Source: Flavobacterium sp. Leaf82
GTDB taxonomy: Bacteria > Bacteroidota > Bacteroidia > Flavobacteriales > Flavobacteriaceae
DNA length: 64,000 bases
Reading direction: 5' to 3'
NCBI RefSeq assembly: GCF_001422725.1
Contig: NZ_LMMA01000002.1
Location: 62,001 to 126,000, forward strand
Shown here: piece by piece, positions 55,309 through 63,377 of the stretch
Numbering within the stretch: position 1 is the first letter of the stretch
How the letters are laid out: each line of letters starts with the position of its first letter
Program-made: the position numbers and the translations under genes
Notes under the pieces: generated by a model
What the model was told of the DNA's origin: nothing
Seen by the model: the letters and a program-made list of their open reading frames with translations, nothing else
The model's database searches: none

Positions 55309-56721
55309 ATGCAAGAAAACGATCAGGAAAATTTTAAAAGAGAACTTGGATTATTAGACGGAACCATGCTTGTGGTGGGGTCTATGATAGGATCTGGGAT
55401 ATTTATTGTGAGTGCTGATATTGCCAGACAAGTAGGCTCTGCGGGATGGCTAACTTTAATTTGGCTAATCTCCGGATTAATTACCATTATTGCTGCTGTA
55501 AGTTATGGTGAGCTGAGTGCGATGTTTCCAAAAGCGGGAGGGCAATATGTATATCTGAAAGAAGCTTACAATAAGTTAATTGCTTTTTTATACGGCTGGA
55601 GTTTTTTTGCGGTAATTCAGACTGGAACAATTGCTGCTGTTGGTGTCGCTTTCTCGAAGTTTGCAGCTTATCTTTACGAACCTTTAAGTGACGAAAATAT
55701 ATTGTATGAGTTAGGATCATTTAAACTCAATGCCGCTCAGATCGTGTCAATCCTTACTATTGTTTTATTGACATTTATTAATAGCCGCGGTGTAAAAAAC
55801 GGAAAAATTCTGCAAACAGTTCTTACGATAATAAAAATTTTATCATTGTTAGGATTAATCGTATTTGGATTAACACTAGCAGCAAAAGCTTCAGTTTGGG
55901 ATGCTAACTGGGCAGATGCGTGGACAACACGTTCTTTTAATAAAGATACAGGATCATGGTTGCCTATTAGCGGAACAGCTTTAGTTACAGGAATTTCGGC
56001 AGCAATGGTTGGATCATTATTTTCCAGCGATGCCTGGAATGGTGTGACTTTTATTGCAGGAGAAATTAAAAACCCGAAACGGAACGTTGGTTTTAGTTTA
56101 TTTTTAGGAACTTTTATTGTGACTATTATTTATGTTCTGACTAATTTAATGTATTTGGCAGTTGTTCCGTTAGACGAAATTGCAACAGCAAAATCAGATA
56201 GAGTAGCAGTAGTAGCTTCGCAATATATTTTTGGCGATATTGGAACTTTGATTATTGCGATTATGATTATGATTTCGACTTTTGCCTGTAACAATGGGTT
56301 AATCATGGCTGGTGCAAGAGTTTATTATACAATGGCAAATGATGGTCTTTTCTTTAAAAAAGCAGCTATTTTAAATAAATCCAGTGTTCCGGCATGGGCA
56401 CTTTGGGCACAATGTATTTGGGCTTCGGCTTTATGCCTGACAGGAAAATATGGTGATTTATTAGATTTTGTAATTATCATTGTTTTGATTTTCTATATTT
56501 TAACGATCTACGGAATTTTTATCTTACGTAAAAAAATGCCAGATGCAGAAAGACCTTATAAAGCATTTGGATATCCTTTTCTACCAATGTTATATATTGT
56601 TATTGCAACAGCAGTTTGTATTTCGTTATTGATTACAAAATTTTCTACTTGTGGTTGGGGCGTATTAATTATGCTAACAGGAATTCCAGTTTATTACTTG
56701 ACGAAACCTAAAGAAGTTTAA
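55309..56721 (+). CDS. APC-family amino acid permease (LAT-like)
   Basis: A 470-residue inner-membrane transporter with about 12 helices. TM1 has the unwound APC motif in 'LDGTMLVVGSMIGSGIFIVS'; 'GELSAMFPKAGGQYVYLKEA' is a hallmark of the LAT/SteT-like branch; 'FSSDAWNGVTFIAGEIKNPK' is the TM6 block. The C-terminus 'ILRKKMPDAERPYKAFGYPF' is typical. Likely an amino-acid exchanger or symporter. It shares little beyond the fold with the permease at 12792-14243. The frame opens at 55237, but MQENDQENFKRELG at 55309 is preferred from the promoter position. Confidence 0.9.
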   Translation: MQENDQENFKRELGLLDGTMLVVGSMIGSGIFIVSADIARQVGSAGWLTLIWLISGLITIIAAVSYGELSAMFPKAGGQYVYLKEAYNKLIAFLYGWSFFAVIQTGTIAAVGVAFSKFAAYLYEPLSDENILYELGSFKLNAAQIVSILTIVLLTFINSRGVKNGKILQTVLTIIKILSLLGLIVFGLTLAAKASVWDANWADAWTTRSFNKDTGSWLPISGTALVTGISAAMVGSLFSSDAWNGVTFIAGEIKNPKRNVGFSLFLGTFIVTIIYVLTNLMYLAVVPLDEIATAKSDRVAVVASQYIFGDIGTLIIAIMIMISTFACNNGLIMAGARVYYTMANDGLFFKKAAILNKSSVPAWALWAQCIWASALCLTGKYGDLLDFVIIIVLIFYILTIYGIFILRKKMPDAERPYKAFGYPFLPMLYIVIATAVCISLLITKFSTCGWGVLIMLTGIPVYYLTKPKEV

Positions 56722-56726
56722 AAAGA

Positions 56727-56758
56727 GGTGCTAAGGTGCTGAGATACTAAGGCTCTAA
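56727..56758 (+). repeat. Four tandem 8-bp repeats
   Basis: GGTGCTAA, GGTGCTGA, GATACTAA and GGCTCTAA stand head to tail directly after the permease stop. A degenerate octamer array like those scattered between genes in Flavobacterium. Confidence 0.7.
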
Positions 56759-56791
56759 GTTTAAATATGATAAAAGTTAGCCCGAGGTTGT

Positions 56792-56930
56792 ACGGATTAA
56801 ACGGATTAACGCAGGTTTTCTTTTTTTACTTTGATTTTAATTAAAAATATAAATGCCTTGTTTTTAGCAAGGCATTTTTTATGGTCTATTTTGAGTAATA
56901 AAAAAACCGGTGCAAACCTGTTAAATCCGT
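56792..56930. repeat. Inverted ACGGATTAA-type repeat flanking a terminator
   Basis: ACGGATTAA occurs twice in tandem (56792-56809), continuing as CGCAGGTT. An inverted relative, AACCTGTTAAATCCGT, lies at 56915-56930. The arms flank the hairpin at 56851-56880. Confidence 0.6.
56851..56880 (+). terminator. Terminator downstream of the permease
   Basis: AAATGCCTTG (56851-56860) pairs perfectly with CAAGGCATTT (56868-56877), followed by T. Confidence 0.85.
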
Positions 56931-57016
56931 AAAATCTGTGGGCTAAAAAAACACTACAATTTGCAAAAGCAAAAATGTAGTGTTAATTGAAAAAATCTAA
57001 TGAATTGTGAACGGAA

Positions 57017-57478
57017 TTACACCATTTCAGTTTCAACAGAAGATTTTATAGATGAATTAATAATAGACAAAGTTAACGGATCAGATTCTCCAGAGAAAAA
57101 AGCTTCTAATACTTCCTGAAATATTGGATTTGTATTTTCTACTAAAGAAAATAATGTCATAGAAGAACGTAATTTACGCGCATCTAAATCTCCTAAAATT
57201 CCATCTGCTGATTTTCTTTTAAAAGTCAAAATCAATTCCGAAATTTCGATAAGATGTTTTCCTAAAATAGGATGTTCAAGAAACTCAGTTGCTTCTTTTA
57301 AATCGTTAATGGCATAATAATTTGCAGTATCACTCTGGCCTAATCCTTTAATCTGAGGAAAAATGAACCACATCCAGTGCGTCTCTTTTTTTCCTTTTTT
57401 GATTTCAGAAAAAGCAGTAAGATAAAGTTTGTTTTGCGCATCTAAAAAACGCAATAAATCATTGTTGGAGTAAGCCAT
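57017..57478 (-). CDS. DUF1810 family protein
   Basis: A 153-residue cytoplasmic protein. The family block 'KKGKKETHWMWFIFPQIKGL' followed by 'GQSDTANYYAI' and 'HPILGKHLIEI' identifies DUF1810, which has no demonstrated function. It is the last gene of the minus-strand run that holds the DNA-repair genes but has its own -7 box and a 156-bp gap before it, so co-regulation is uncertain. Confidence 0.9.
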   Translation of the reverse strand: MAYSNNDLLRFLDAQNKLYLTAFSEIKKGKKETHWMWFIFPQIKGLGQSDTANYYAINDLKEATEFLEHPILGKHLIEISELILTFKRKSADGILGDLDARKLRSSMTLFSLVENTNPIFQEVLEAFFSGESDPLTLSIINSSIKSSVETEMV

Positions 57479-57507
57479 TGTGGAAATTTATATATAAAAA
57501 AAGGTTG

Positions 57508-57515
57508 CAAAAGTA
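57508..57515 (-). promoter_or_regulatory. -7 promoter element of the DUF1810 gene
   Basis: On the minus strand TACTTTTG followed by CAACC is an exact TAnnTTTG match 30 bp before the start codon, the same context as at prfC. Confidence 0.55.
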
Positions 57516-57634
57516 GTAAAAAAGATAAGCTCTGCCTAATAAAAGGTTCATGTACTGAGTATTTTAACTTTTAGAGGAGGAATTTTCCTCGTCGTAAACA
57601 AGTGTAAAAAAACTCATTTTAAGTGATTTATAAT

Positions 57635-58261
57635 TTAGTCACTTCGGTTTGTTTGCCTAAAAGTTAAATTGATTCTGGGTAATACATTTCGGGCTGTTTT
57701 AGGTACCTGATGTTGCCAGAAACTGTTAGTTGTTCCTGCCATTAATAAAAAAGATCCGTGGTGGAGTGGAATTTCTACTTGCGGAATTTCTTTTTTAAAT
57801 TTATGACGCAACCTGAACATTCTGGTCTCTCCAAAAGTAACAGAAGCAATAACAGGATTTGGTCCTGAATTGTGTTCTTTATCGCTGTGCCATGAAACAC
57901 CATCATTGCCATTTCGATATAAATTAAGCAGCAAACTATTAAAATCAAGCTGAGTTTCTTTTTCGACTCTGCCTCTAATAGTCAATAATTCATAAGTCCA
58001 GTCAGGTCCGTTTTGATCTGCTCCGGGATTATCTTTGTCTTCATACCAGGAAATCATTCGCGGAGCCGTAACAATTTTATCATATATTTCCATTTCATAT
58101 TCTCTCCATTTAGTTTGATGAAGTAATTTTTCATAAAAACGATCAGATTCTTCTTTAGTGAAGAAATTATCGATCAAAATAAGTTCTGCATCAGGCAGGT
58201 CAAAAACTTTTTTTCCTGCTAAACCTGTTGCAAATAATTCGGTATCGCTAAATAGTGTCAT
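57635..58261 (-). CDS. alkB: Alpha-ketoglutarate-dependent DNA repair dioxygenase AlkB
   Basis: A 208-residue Fe(II)/2-oxoglutarate enzyme that removes N-alkyl groups such as 1-methyladenine and 3-methylcytosine from DNA or RNA. Iron ligands H125 and D127 ('GVSWHSDKEH') and H184 ('FWQHQVPKT'); R196 and R202 in 'LPRINLTFRQ' bind 2-oxoglutarate. The 'GETRMFRLRHK' strand is also conserved. It starts 7 bp after the xth stop codon, so the two are co-transcribed. Confidence 0.95.
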   Translation of the reverse strand: MTLFSDTELFATGLAGKKVFDLPDAELILIDNFFTKEESDRFYEKLLHQTKWREYEMEIYDKIVTAPRMISWYEDKDNPGADQNGPDWTYELLTIRGRVEKETQLDFNSLLLNLYRNGNDGVSWHSDKEHNSGPNPVIASVTFGETRMFRLRHKFKKEIPQVEIPLHHGSFLLMAGTTNSFWQHQVPKTARNVLPRINLTFRQTNRSD

Positions 58262-58268
58262 TGTTCAA

Positions 58269-59045
58269 TTATTTTGTATCAATTTCAATCCATACCGGAG
58301 CATGGTCGCTTGTTTTTTCCCATCCCCGCACATGGCGGTCAACTCCTCCGGAAAGCAATTTTTTTGCTAATTGAGGACTCAGTAAAAAATGATCAATTCT
58401 CAAGCCGGCATTTCGCTCATAAGCATTTCTAAAATAATCCCAAAAAGTGTAAATTTTCTCATCAGGATATAAAGTACGAATTGCATCTGTCCATCCTTGT
58501 GCTACAATATCCTTAAACGCTTTTCGGACTTCGGGTCTGAAAAGAGCATCGTTCACCCATTTTTCAGGTTTATAAACGTCCATTTCTGTCGGCATCACAT
58601 TATAATCTCCAATCAATATTACCGGAGTTTTTAAACTCAATAATGTTTCTGCGCGATCAGCCAAACGTTCAAACCATTTTAGTTTATATTCTAATTTTGG
58701 ACCAGGCGCAGGATTTCCGTTTGGCAGATAAAGACATGCAACCACAATTCCGTTAATCAAAGCTTCGATATAACGACTCTGAACATCTTCGTCGTCTCCC
58801 GGAAGAATGCGCGTTACCTCTTCAATCTCCATATCACGAGCCAGAATCGCAACGCCATTCCATTGCTTTTGTCCGTGCCAAATGGCATTATAACCTGCAT
58901 CATTAATTTCTTTAATCGGAAATTTATCCTGAGGCGCTTTTAATTCCTGCAGACACACAATATCGGGAGTGGCTTCTTCAAGCCATTTCAATAAAACATT
59001 TAAGCGTCCGTTGACTCCGTTTACGTTATAAGTTGCTATTTTCAT
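58269..59045 (-). CDS. xth: Exodeoxyribonuclease III (AP endonuclease)
   Basis: A 258-residue enzyme of the exonuclease-endonuclease-phosphatase family that cuts at abasic sites and trims 3' ends. Motifs: 'MKIATYNVNGVNGR' (start, catalytic Asn), 'IVCLQELKAP' (metal-binding Glu), 'ILIGDYNVMP' (Asp and Asn) and 'KTSDHAPVWIEI' (Asp-His). The frame opens at 59069, but MKIATYN at 59045 is the family start. It forms a two-gene repair unit with alkB, 7 bp apart. Confidence 0.95.
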   Translation of the reverse strand: MKIATYNVNGVNGRLNVLLKWLEEATPDIVCLQELKAPQDKFPIKEINDAGYNAIWHGQKQWNGVAILARDMEIEEVTRILPGDDEDVQSRYIEALINGIVVACLYLPNGNPAPGPKLEYKLKWFERLADRAETLLSLKTPVILIGDYNVMPTEMDVYKPEKWVNDALFRPEVRKAFKDIVAQGWTDAIRTLYPDEKIYTFWDYFRNAYERNAGLRIDHFLLSPQLAKKLLSGGVDRHVRGWEKTSDHAPVWIEIDTK

Positions 59046-59116
59046 AGTAGATTTAATTTGTTGTATCATTAAATTTACAGCTTTTTGCGCCTTTATATTT
59101 ACACAAAATCATGTTT

Positions 59117-60496
59117 TTATTTTAGAAACTGTTTGTTAAAGAATACTTTACGTGGGTTTTTTTCTGCGTAAGCAAAAATTAACTGCACAATATATTGATT
59201 GCTTTTATACGGCGTAGCATAATTCTTTATTTCTAAAGGATCAGTAATCGTAACATCTAAAGGAATATATCCCATACCATAAAAATGACCATTTTCTATC
59301 CAGATACAGCTTCGTTCGTGTGCTGTTCTTCCTTTTTCTATAATGGCAAAAGTGGGTCTGTTGTTTAATAAAAAATCAATCGCATTGTCAACTTGCTCAT
59401 TGTGAAGCGAAACCTCCGGCAAATCTTTTACATCATTATTCTGAAATATTTCTCCTTCCTCAGGTTTTGAATATTTACAAAATCTATAATCAATTTCAAA
59501 TTGTTCTGCCAGACCCCGCAATATATTTGTTGCTTCGTGTAAACTACTGAAATGCTCAATACAGGACTGAAATTTATTGAGTTTACCAATTGCCAAATAT
59601 TTATATCCGTTACGGGCTTCATATTGATACAACCCAAATTTTGGCTCAAATCGTTTTAAAGCTCTGTTATAAGTTGGCCAAAGATGTTTAATTTCTGTAC
59701 ATTCCAGCAGAAGTGCCATTAATTCGTTGCCACAAACTTCGAAGGAAATCGAATAAATATCGCGCAAGAAATGTTGCCTTTGTGGATTAATTTTATGTCC
59801 GCTAAAATGAGAGGCAACACGTTTTTTTATATTAACCGCTTTCCCAACATAGATTACTTTTTTTACTTCATTATAAAAATAATAAACACCAGGTTTTTCA
59901 GGTAAGTTATTAAAATCTTCCGGCGGAAGGTTAGGAGGTAAACGCTGATCTTGTGCCGTATTTTTGATCATTTTTTCAATATGACCTTCATCGTCCCATT
60001 CGAGTAACTTCGAAAATAATATGGCGGTAGCATCAGCGTCTCCGCCGGCACGATGTCTGTTTTCTAAAGATATATCTAATGAATTGCAAAGATTTCCTAA
60101 ACTATATGATCCTAAACCCGGTCTGATTTTTCTTGCTGCGCGAACCGTACATAACTTTCTTGCTGTCCATTTAAAACCCGCTTGTTCCAGTTGATGGCGA
60201 ACAAATGAATAATCGAAGTTGACATTATGCGCCACGAAAATTCGATCCGTAAGCATTTCTAATATTTTCTCTGAAACATCATCAAAAATTGGTGCATCAC
60301 GAACCATTTCATTATTAATTCCCGTTAAAGCAAAAATCGAAATCGGTATTTCTTTTTCTGGATTAACGAGTGTTTCATAGCGTTCAATTACGTTTTCTCC
60401 GTCATGGATGATAATCGCAATTTCGGTAATGCGGCTGCCACTGGCGTTTCCACCGGTGGTTTCGATATCTACTATGGCATATTCTTGCTTTTTCAT
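59117..60496 (-). CDS. DnaQ-like exonuclease fused to a GIY-YIG (UvrC/Cho-like) nuclease
   Basis: A 459-residue two-domain nuclease. Residues 1-180 are a DEDDh exonuclease: 'YAIVDIETTGGNASGSRITE' (D10, E12), 'IFVAHNVNFDYSFV' and 'HRAGGDADATAI'. Residues about 205-290 are a GIY-YIG endonuclease: 'EKPGVYYFYNEVKKVIYVGK' and 'NIKKRVASHF'. The rest resembles the linker of UvrC/Cho. Such fusions occur in several bacterial groups and probably act in nucleotide excision repair. The ATG at 60550 directly abuts the umuC stop (TAAATG) and would add 18 residues; 60496 is where homology starts. Either way it is translationally close to umuC. Confidence 0.85.
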   Translation of the reverse strand: MKKQEYAIVDIETTGGNASGSRITEIAIIIHDGENVIERYETLVNPEKEIPISIFALTGINNEMVRDAPIFDDVSEKILEMLTDRIFVAHNVNFDYSFVRHQLEQAGFKWTARKLCTVRAARKIRPGLGSYSLGNLCNSLDISLENRHRAGGDADATAILFSKLLEWDDEGHIEKMIKNTAQDQRLPPNLPPEDFNNLPEKPGVYYFYNEVKKVIYVGKAVNIKKRVASHFSGHKINPQRQHFLRDIYSISFEVCGNELMALLLECTEIKHLWPTYNRALKRFEPKFGLYQYEARNGYKYLAIGKLNKFQSCIEHFSSLHEATNILRGLAEQFEIDYRFCKYSKPEEGEIFQNNDVKDLPEVSLHNEQVDNAIDFLLNNRPTFAIIEKGRTAHERSCIWIENGHFYGMGYIPLDVTITDPLEIKNYATPYKSNQYIVQLIFAYAEKNPRKVFFNKQFLK

Positions 60497-60550
60497 CTCA
60501 TTAATATAACGTGAAATTGATTGTTTTTCTGTGATTTTTTTTAAGAACAT

Positions 60551-61810
60551 TTAAACGTTAATAGTAATAACATCTTTGAGTGAAGTAGAAAATTTGGGAG
60601 ATAATCTATCCTGCTTCATTTTCCATTGCCGTCCCAAAGATTGTACACCGAATTTAATTTTATTATTACCATAATTTAGGTTCATTTTATCAATTGCCTT
60701 CATTAAAGGCAGATGTTTAGGATTTGAACTTTCGAATAAATTAAGCTGGGTTTCACTATTTGGTGTTAACCCCATTACAATTACACCAGCTTTTTTATAG
60801 CGGAAGTCTTTTTTAAAAATAGCTTTAAATCCTTTTTGCGCGGCCTCATTAAGCTCTATTGTCGAATTAGTTGGAAAATCAGTTGTAATAGTAATACTTC
60901 GTGAATACCGAGTTTCTTCGTTTTTTAAAAAGCTAGTTTGAATAAAAACAGTTACCATGTTGCAATTACAATCCTGACGCCTTAATTTTTCAGCACAAGA
61001 AGCTGTAAATGTGCTGATTCGTTCTGATATTTCTTCATAAGTAGTATACTTTTTTTCGAAAGATCTTGTAGTGGCAATCATTTTCCGGTCTGCGACTTCT
61101 TCTAATCCTAAAGTTGATTTTCCTTCTAATTCATGTTTCAACCGAAGTCCAACTACAGACATTTCATTTCTTACCCAAGCATCCGGAAGTTGGGTAAATT
61201 CATAAGCAGTGTTGATTTTTTTTGCTTTGAGCCGCTTGGCATGTTTTCTTCCAATTCCCCAGACATCTTCAATTTTTGTCCATTTTAATGCTTTAATCCT
61301 TTTTTCTTCAGAGTCAATACAATAAACACCCTGCGTACGATCTGCAAATTTTCTGGCAATTTTATTCGCCATTTTAGACAAAGCCTTGGTTGGCGCAAAA
61401 CCTATACTAACAGGAATTCCTGTTCCTTGTGTTACTTCTTTCCGCATTTTCAGACCCAGTGCATTCAGATCAAATAAATCGTAGCCTGAAAATTTCAGGA
61501 AAGCTTCATCAATGCTGTAAATCTCGATTTCTGGAGTATAAGTTTGAAGCAGGTTCATTACCCGATTACTCATATCGCCGTATAGCGGGTAATTAGAAGA
61601 ATAAACAAAAATGTTTTTTTCTTTAAAAACAGATTCATATTTAAAAGCAGGAATAGCCATTGGTATGCCCAGAGCTTTAGCTTCATCAGAACGCGAAATA
61701 ACACAGCCATCATTGTTAGAGAGAATAACGATAGGTTTTCCTCTTAAATGTGGATCAAATACTCTTTGACAAGAAGCATAAAAATTGTTACAATCGACTA
61801 AAGCAAACAT
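60551..61810 (-). CDS. umuC: Y-family translesion DNA polymerase V catalytic subunit
   Basis: A 419-residue error-prone polymerase that copies across lesions. Catalytic residues: D6 in 'MFALVDCNNFYASCQRVF' and D101-E102 in 'YSIDEAFLKFSGY'; helix-hairpin-helix 'IEDVWGIGRKHAKRLKAKKI' is present. The C-terminal part is the UmuC-type little-finger and tail. It follows umuD in the same orientation with a 99-bp gap occupied by a hairpin repeat, and is followed at once by the nuclease gene. Confidence 0.95.
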   Translation of the reverse strand: MFALVDCNNFYASCQRVFDPHLRGKPIVILSNNDGCVISRSDEAKALGIPMAIPAFKYESVFKEKNIFVYSSNYPLYGDMSNRVMNLLQTYTPEIEIYSIDEAFLKFSGYDLFDLNALGLKMRKEVTQGTGIPVSIGFAPTKALSKMANKIARKFADRTQGVYCIDSEEKRIKALKWTKIEDVWGIGRKHAKRLKAKKINTAYEFTQLPDAWVRNEMSVVGLRLKHELEGKSTLGLEEVADRKMIATTRSFEKKYTTYEEISERISTFTASCAEKLRRQDCNCNMVTVFIQTSFLKNEETRYSRSITITTDFPTNSTIELNEAAQKGFKAIFKKDFRYKKAGVIVMGLTPNSETQLNLFESSNPKHLPLMKAIDKMNLNYGNNKIKFGVQSLGRQWKMKQDRLSPKFSTSLKDVITINV

Positions 61811-61837
61811 TTATAAACGTGTTTTTATTTCTTATTT

Positions 61838-61903
61838 TGTCACCCTGAGCGGAGTCGAAGAGCTTCATCGTATAAAAGGTCTTCGACTTCGCTCAGACTG
61901 ACA
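61838..61903. repeat. Palindromic repeat between umuD and umuC
   Basis: Arms of 24 bp, 61838-61861 (TGTCACCCTGAGCGGAGTCG... ) and 61880-61903, are complementary at 21 positions around an 18-nt loop. One arm recurs at 12449-12473. It lies inside the umuD-umuC transcript and could form a strong RNA hairpin that lowers umuC expression. Confidence 0.75.
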
Positions 61904-61909
61904 ATTAAT

Positions 61910-62365
61910 TTAAAAAGATTTAATACTATGAATAACAATTCCCCAAATCACAAAATTATTTTCTGCGGTTACTTTTATAGGTTGATAATCTTCATTTTCG
62001 GCAATAAGCCAAATTATATCTTTTTCTATTTTGATACGCTTTACAGTAAATTCGCCATCTATTTGGCAGACAGCAATTTTATTGTTTTGCGGTTCCAGGC
62101 TTTTATCAATAATTAATAAATCACCATCATTAATACCTACATTTTTCATGGAATGACCTTTTACTCTAGCGAAATAAGTAGTATATTTATGTTTGATAAA
62201 TTCTTTATTGAGATCAATCGATAATTCGATAAAATCATCAGCGGGAGAAGGAAAACCAGCGCTAATACCAACATCAAAAAAAGGTATTTTTAGTTCCGAA
62301 CTTACATCCGGAATGTACAATTCTATTGATTTTGGGGCACTTATACTTCTCAATTTCATAATCAC
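61910..62365 (-). CDS. umuD: UmuD-type S24 peptidase (translesion polymerase V subunit)
   Basis: A 151-residue self-cleaving partner of UmuC. Cleavage site Ala-Gly at 36-37 ('DVGISAGFPSPADDF'), catalytic Ser72 in 'VKGHSMKNVGINDGD' and Lys109 in 'GEFTVKRIKIE' (numbering from the first ATG). Cleaved UmuD' activates polymerase V. Two ATGs, 62365 and 62359, are in frame and either fits the predicted start of transcription near 62386. It is divergent from the XRE-S24 regulator with the palindromic operator in between. Confidence 0.94.
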   Translation of the reverse strand: MIMKLRSISAPKSIELYIPDVSSELKIPFFDVGISAGFPSPADDFIELSIDLNKEFIKHKYTTYFARVKGHSMKNVGINDGDLLIIDKSLEPQNNKIAVCQIDGEFTVKRIKIEKDIIWLIAENEDYQPIKVTAENNFVIWGIVIHSIKSF

Positions 62366-62381
62366 TTCACAATTTGTTTTT

Positions 62382-62405
62382 CTGTACTTTACAAAATTAG
62401 TACAG
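62382..62405. promoter_or_regulatory. Palindromic operator between umuD and the XRE-S24 gene
   Basis: CTGTACT (62382-62388) and AGTACAG (62399-62405) are perfect inverted 7-bp arms with a 10-bp spacer. The minus-strand -7 box for umuD lies entirely inside the spacer, and the right arm covers the -33 position of the opposite promoter, so one bound dimer could block both directions. Confidence 0.75.
62392..62399 (-). promoter_or_regulatory. -7 promoter element of umuDC
   Basis: On the minus strand TAATTTTG is an exact TAnnTTTG match inside the palindrome at 62382-62405. Confidence 0.6.
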
Positions 62406-62422
62406 ATGATAACATTTTTTTG

Positions 62423-62430
62423 TATATTTG
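62423..62430 (+). promoter_or_regulatory. -7 promoter element of the XRE-S24 regulator
   Basis: TATATTTG is an exact TAnnTTTG match 26 bp before the ATG at 62457. Its -33 position falls on the right arm of the palindrome. Confidence 0.6.
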
Positions 62431-62456
62431 TTGTTCCAAATTATAACAAATTAATT

Positions 62457-63230
62457 ATGTCCTTATTTTCAGATAACATCAGAGCATTGAGGGTTAAGCA
62501 TAAAATATCTCAGGAGAAATTAGCTGAAAACCTTAGAATTACCCGAGGAAGATACGTTAAATACGAAGATGGAACCTCCGAAGCACCGTATGACATTTTA
62601 AAGCAGATTGCTTTATATTTTCATATGAGTATCGATTTACTATTGTCTGTCGATATACGAAAGATACACATTGAAAACCTGATAAAACTAGAAGGTAACC
62701 GACTCATTTTACCGATACAAGTAGATAGTTTTGGAGAGAATTATATCGAAATTGTATCTCAAAAAGCAAAAGCTGGATATCTAAACGGTTATGCCGATCC
62801 GGAATATATCGAAAGTCTACAGCAAGTTTCACTTCCGTTTTTAGGACCTGGAAAACACCGCGGATTTCCTGTAGAAGGCGATTCAATGCCACCACACGAA
62901 GACGGTTCTATTATTATTGGGCGTTATGTAGAAAGGCTGGGAGAGGTGATGGATGGCAGAACCTATATACTGATTACAAAAAATGAAGGAATGGTGTATA
63001 AACGTCTGAACAAGAACAAAAAGAATGCTTTGGTTTTGGAATCAGATAATCGTTTTTATCCAAATTATGAAGTGAAAGCTTCTGATATTCTTGAAATCTG
63101 GGAATATGAATGCAGCATTGGCCGAAGCGATAAACGACATGAAGTAACAGAATCTCAAAGTATGAAAGATTTACTTCTGGAAGTAAAACGAGAAGTTATG
63201 GAGATTAAGAATAATACTTCGAATACATAA
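62457..63230 (+). CDS. XRE-family regulator with S24 (LexA-like) peptidase domain
   Basis: A 257-residue repressor-like protein. Residues about 6-64 are an XRE helix-turn-helix ('IRALRVKHKISQEKLAENLR', 'ITRGRYVKYEDGTSEAPYDI'). Residues about 95-225 are an S24 peptidase with the self-cleavage site Ala106-Gly107 ('QKAKAGYLNG'), Ser143 in 'VEGDSMPPHEDG' and Lys182 in 'MVYKRLNKNKK'. All parts needed for RecA-stimulated autocleavage are present, as in phage CI and LexA. The frame opens at 62193, but the ATG at 62457 fits the promoter and the HTH start. It faces umuDC across a palindrome and is the likely repressor of that operon. Confidence 0.92.
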   Translation: MSLFSDNIRALRVKHKISQEKLAENLRITRGRYVKYEDGTSEAPYDILKQIALYFHMSIDLLLSVDIRKIHIENLIKLEGNRLILPIQVDSFGENYIEIVSQKAKAGYLNGYADPEYIESLQQVSLPFLGPGKHRGFPVEGDSMPPHEDGSIIIGRYVERLGEVMDGRTYILITKNEGMVYKRLNKNKKNALVLESDNRFYPNYEVKASDILEIWEYECSIGRSDKRHEVTESQSMKDLLLEVKREVMEIKNNTSNT

Positions 63231-63233
63231 AAG

Positions 63234-63324
63234 TTTTTTGCCGCGAATTACACAAATTTTCACAAATTTCATTCAAATATAATCAATATAATTCGTGAAA
63301 ATTTGTGTAATTCGCGGCAAAAAA
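63234..63324. repeat. Perfect 30-bp inverted repeat
   Basis: Positions 63234-63263 and 63295-63324 are exact reverse complements (arm begins TTTTTTGCCGCGAATTACAC), with a 31-nt loop. Each strand ends in a run of A or T, so the element also works as a bidirectional terminator between the converging regulator and PAP2 genes. Confidence 0.9.
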
Positions 63325-63377
63325 AAATCTTTTAATCTGTGAATCCCAATAGTTATTGGAAGTGGCAGATAAAAAAT

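Noticed and set aside
62193..62456. 88-residue N-terminal extension of the XRE-S24 regulator
   Set aside because: It runs through umuD and the operator/promoter region on the opposite strand; the HTH and the -7 box support the ATG at 62457.
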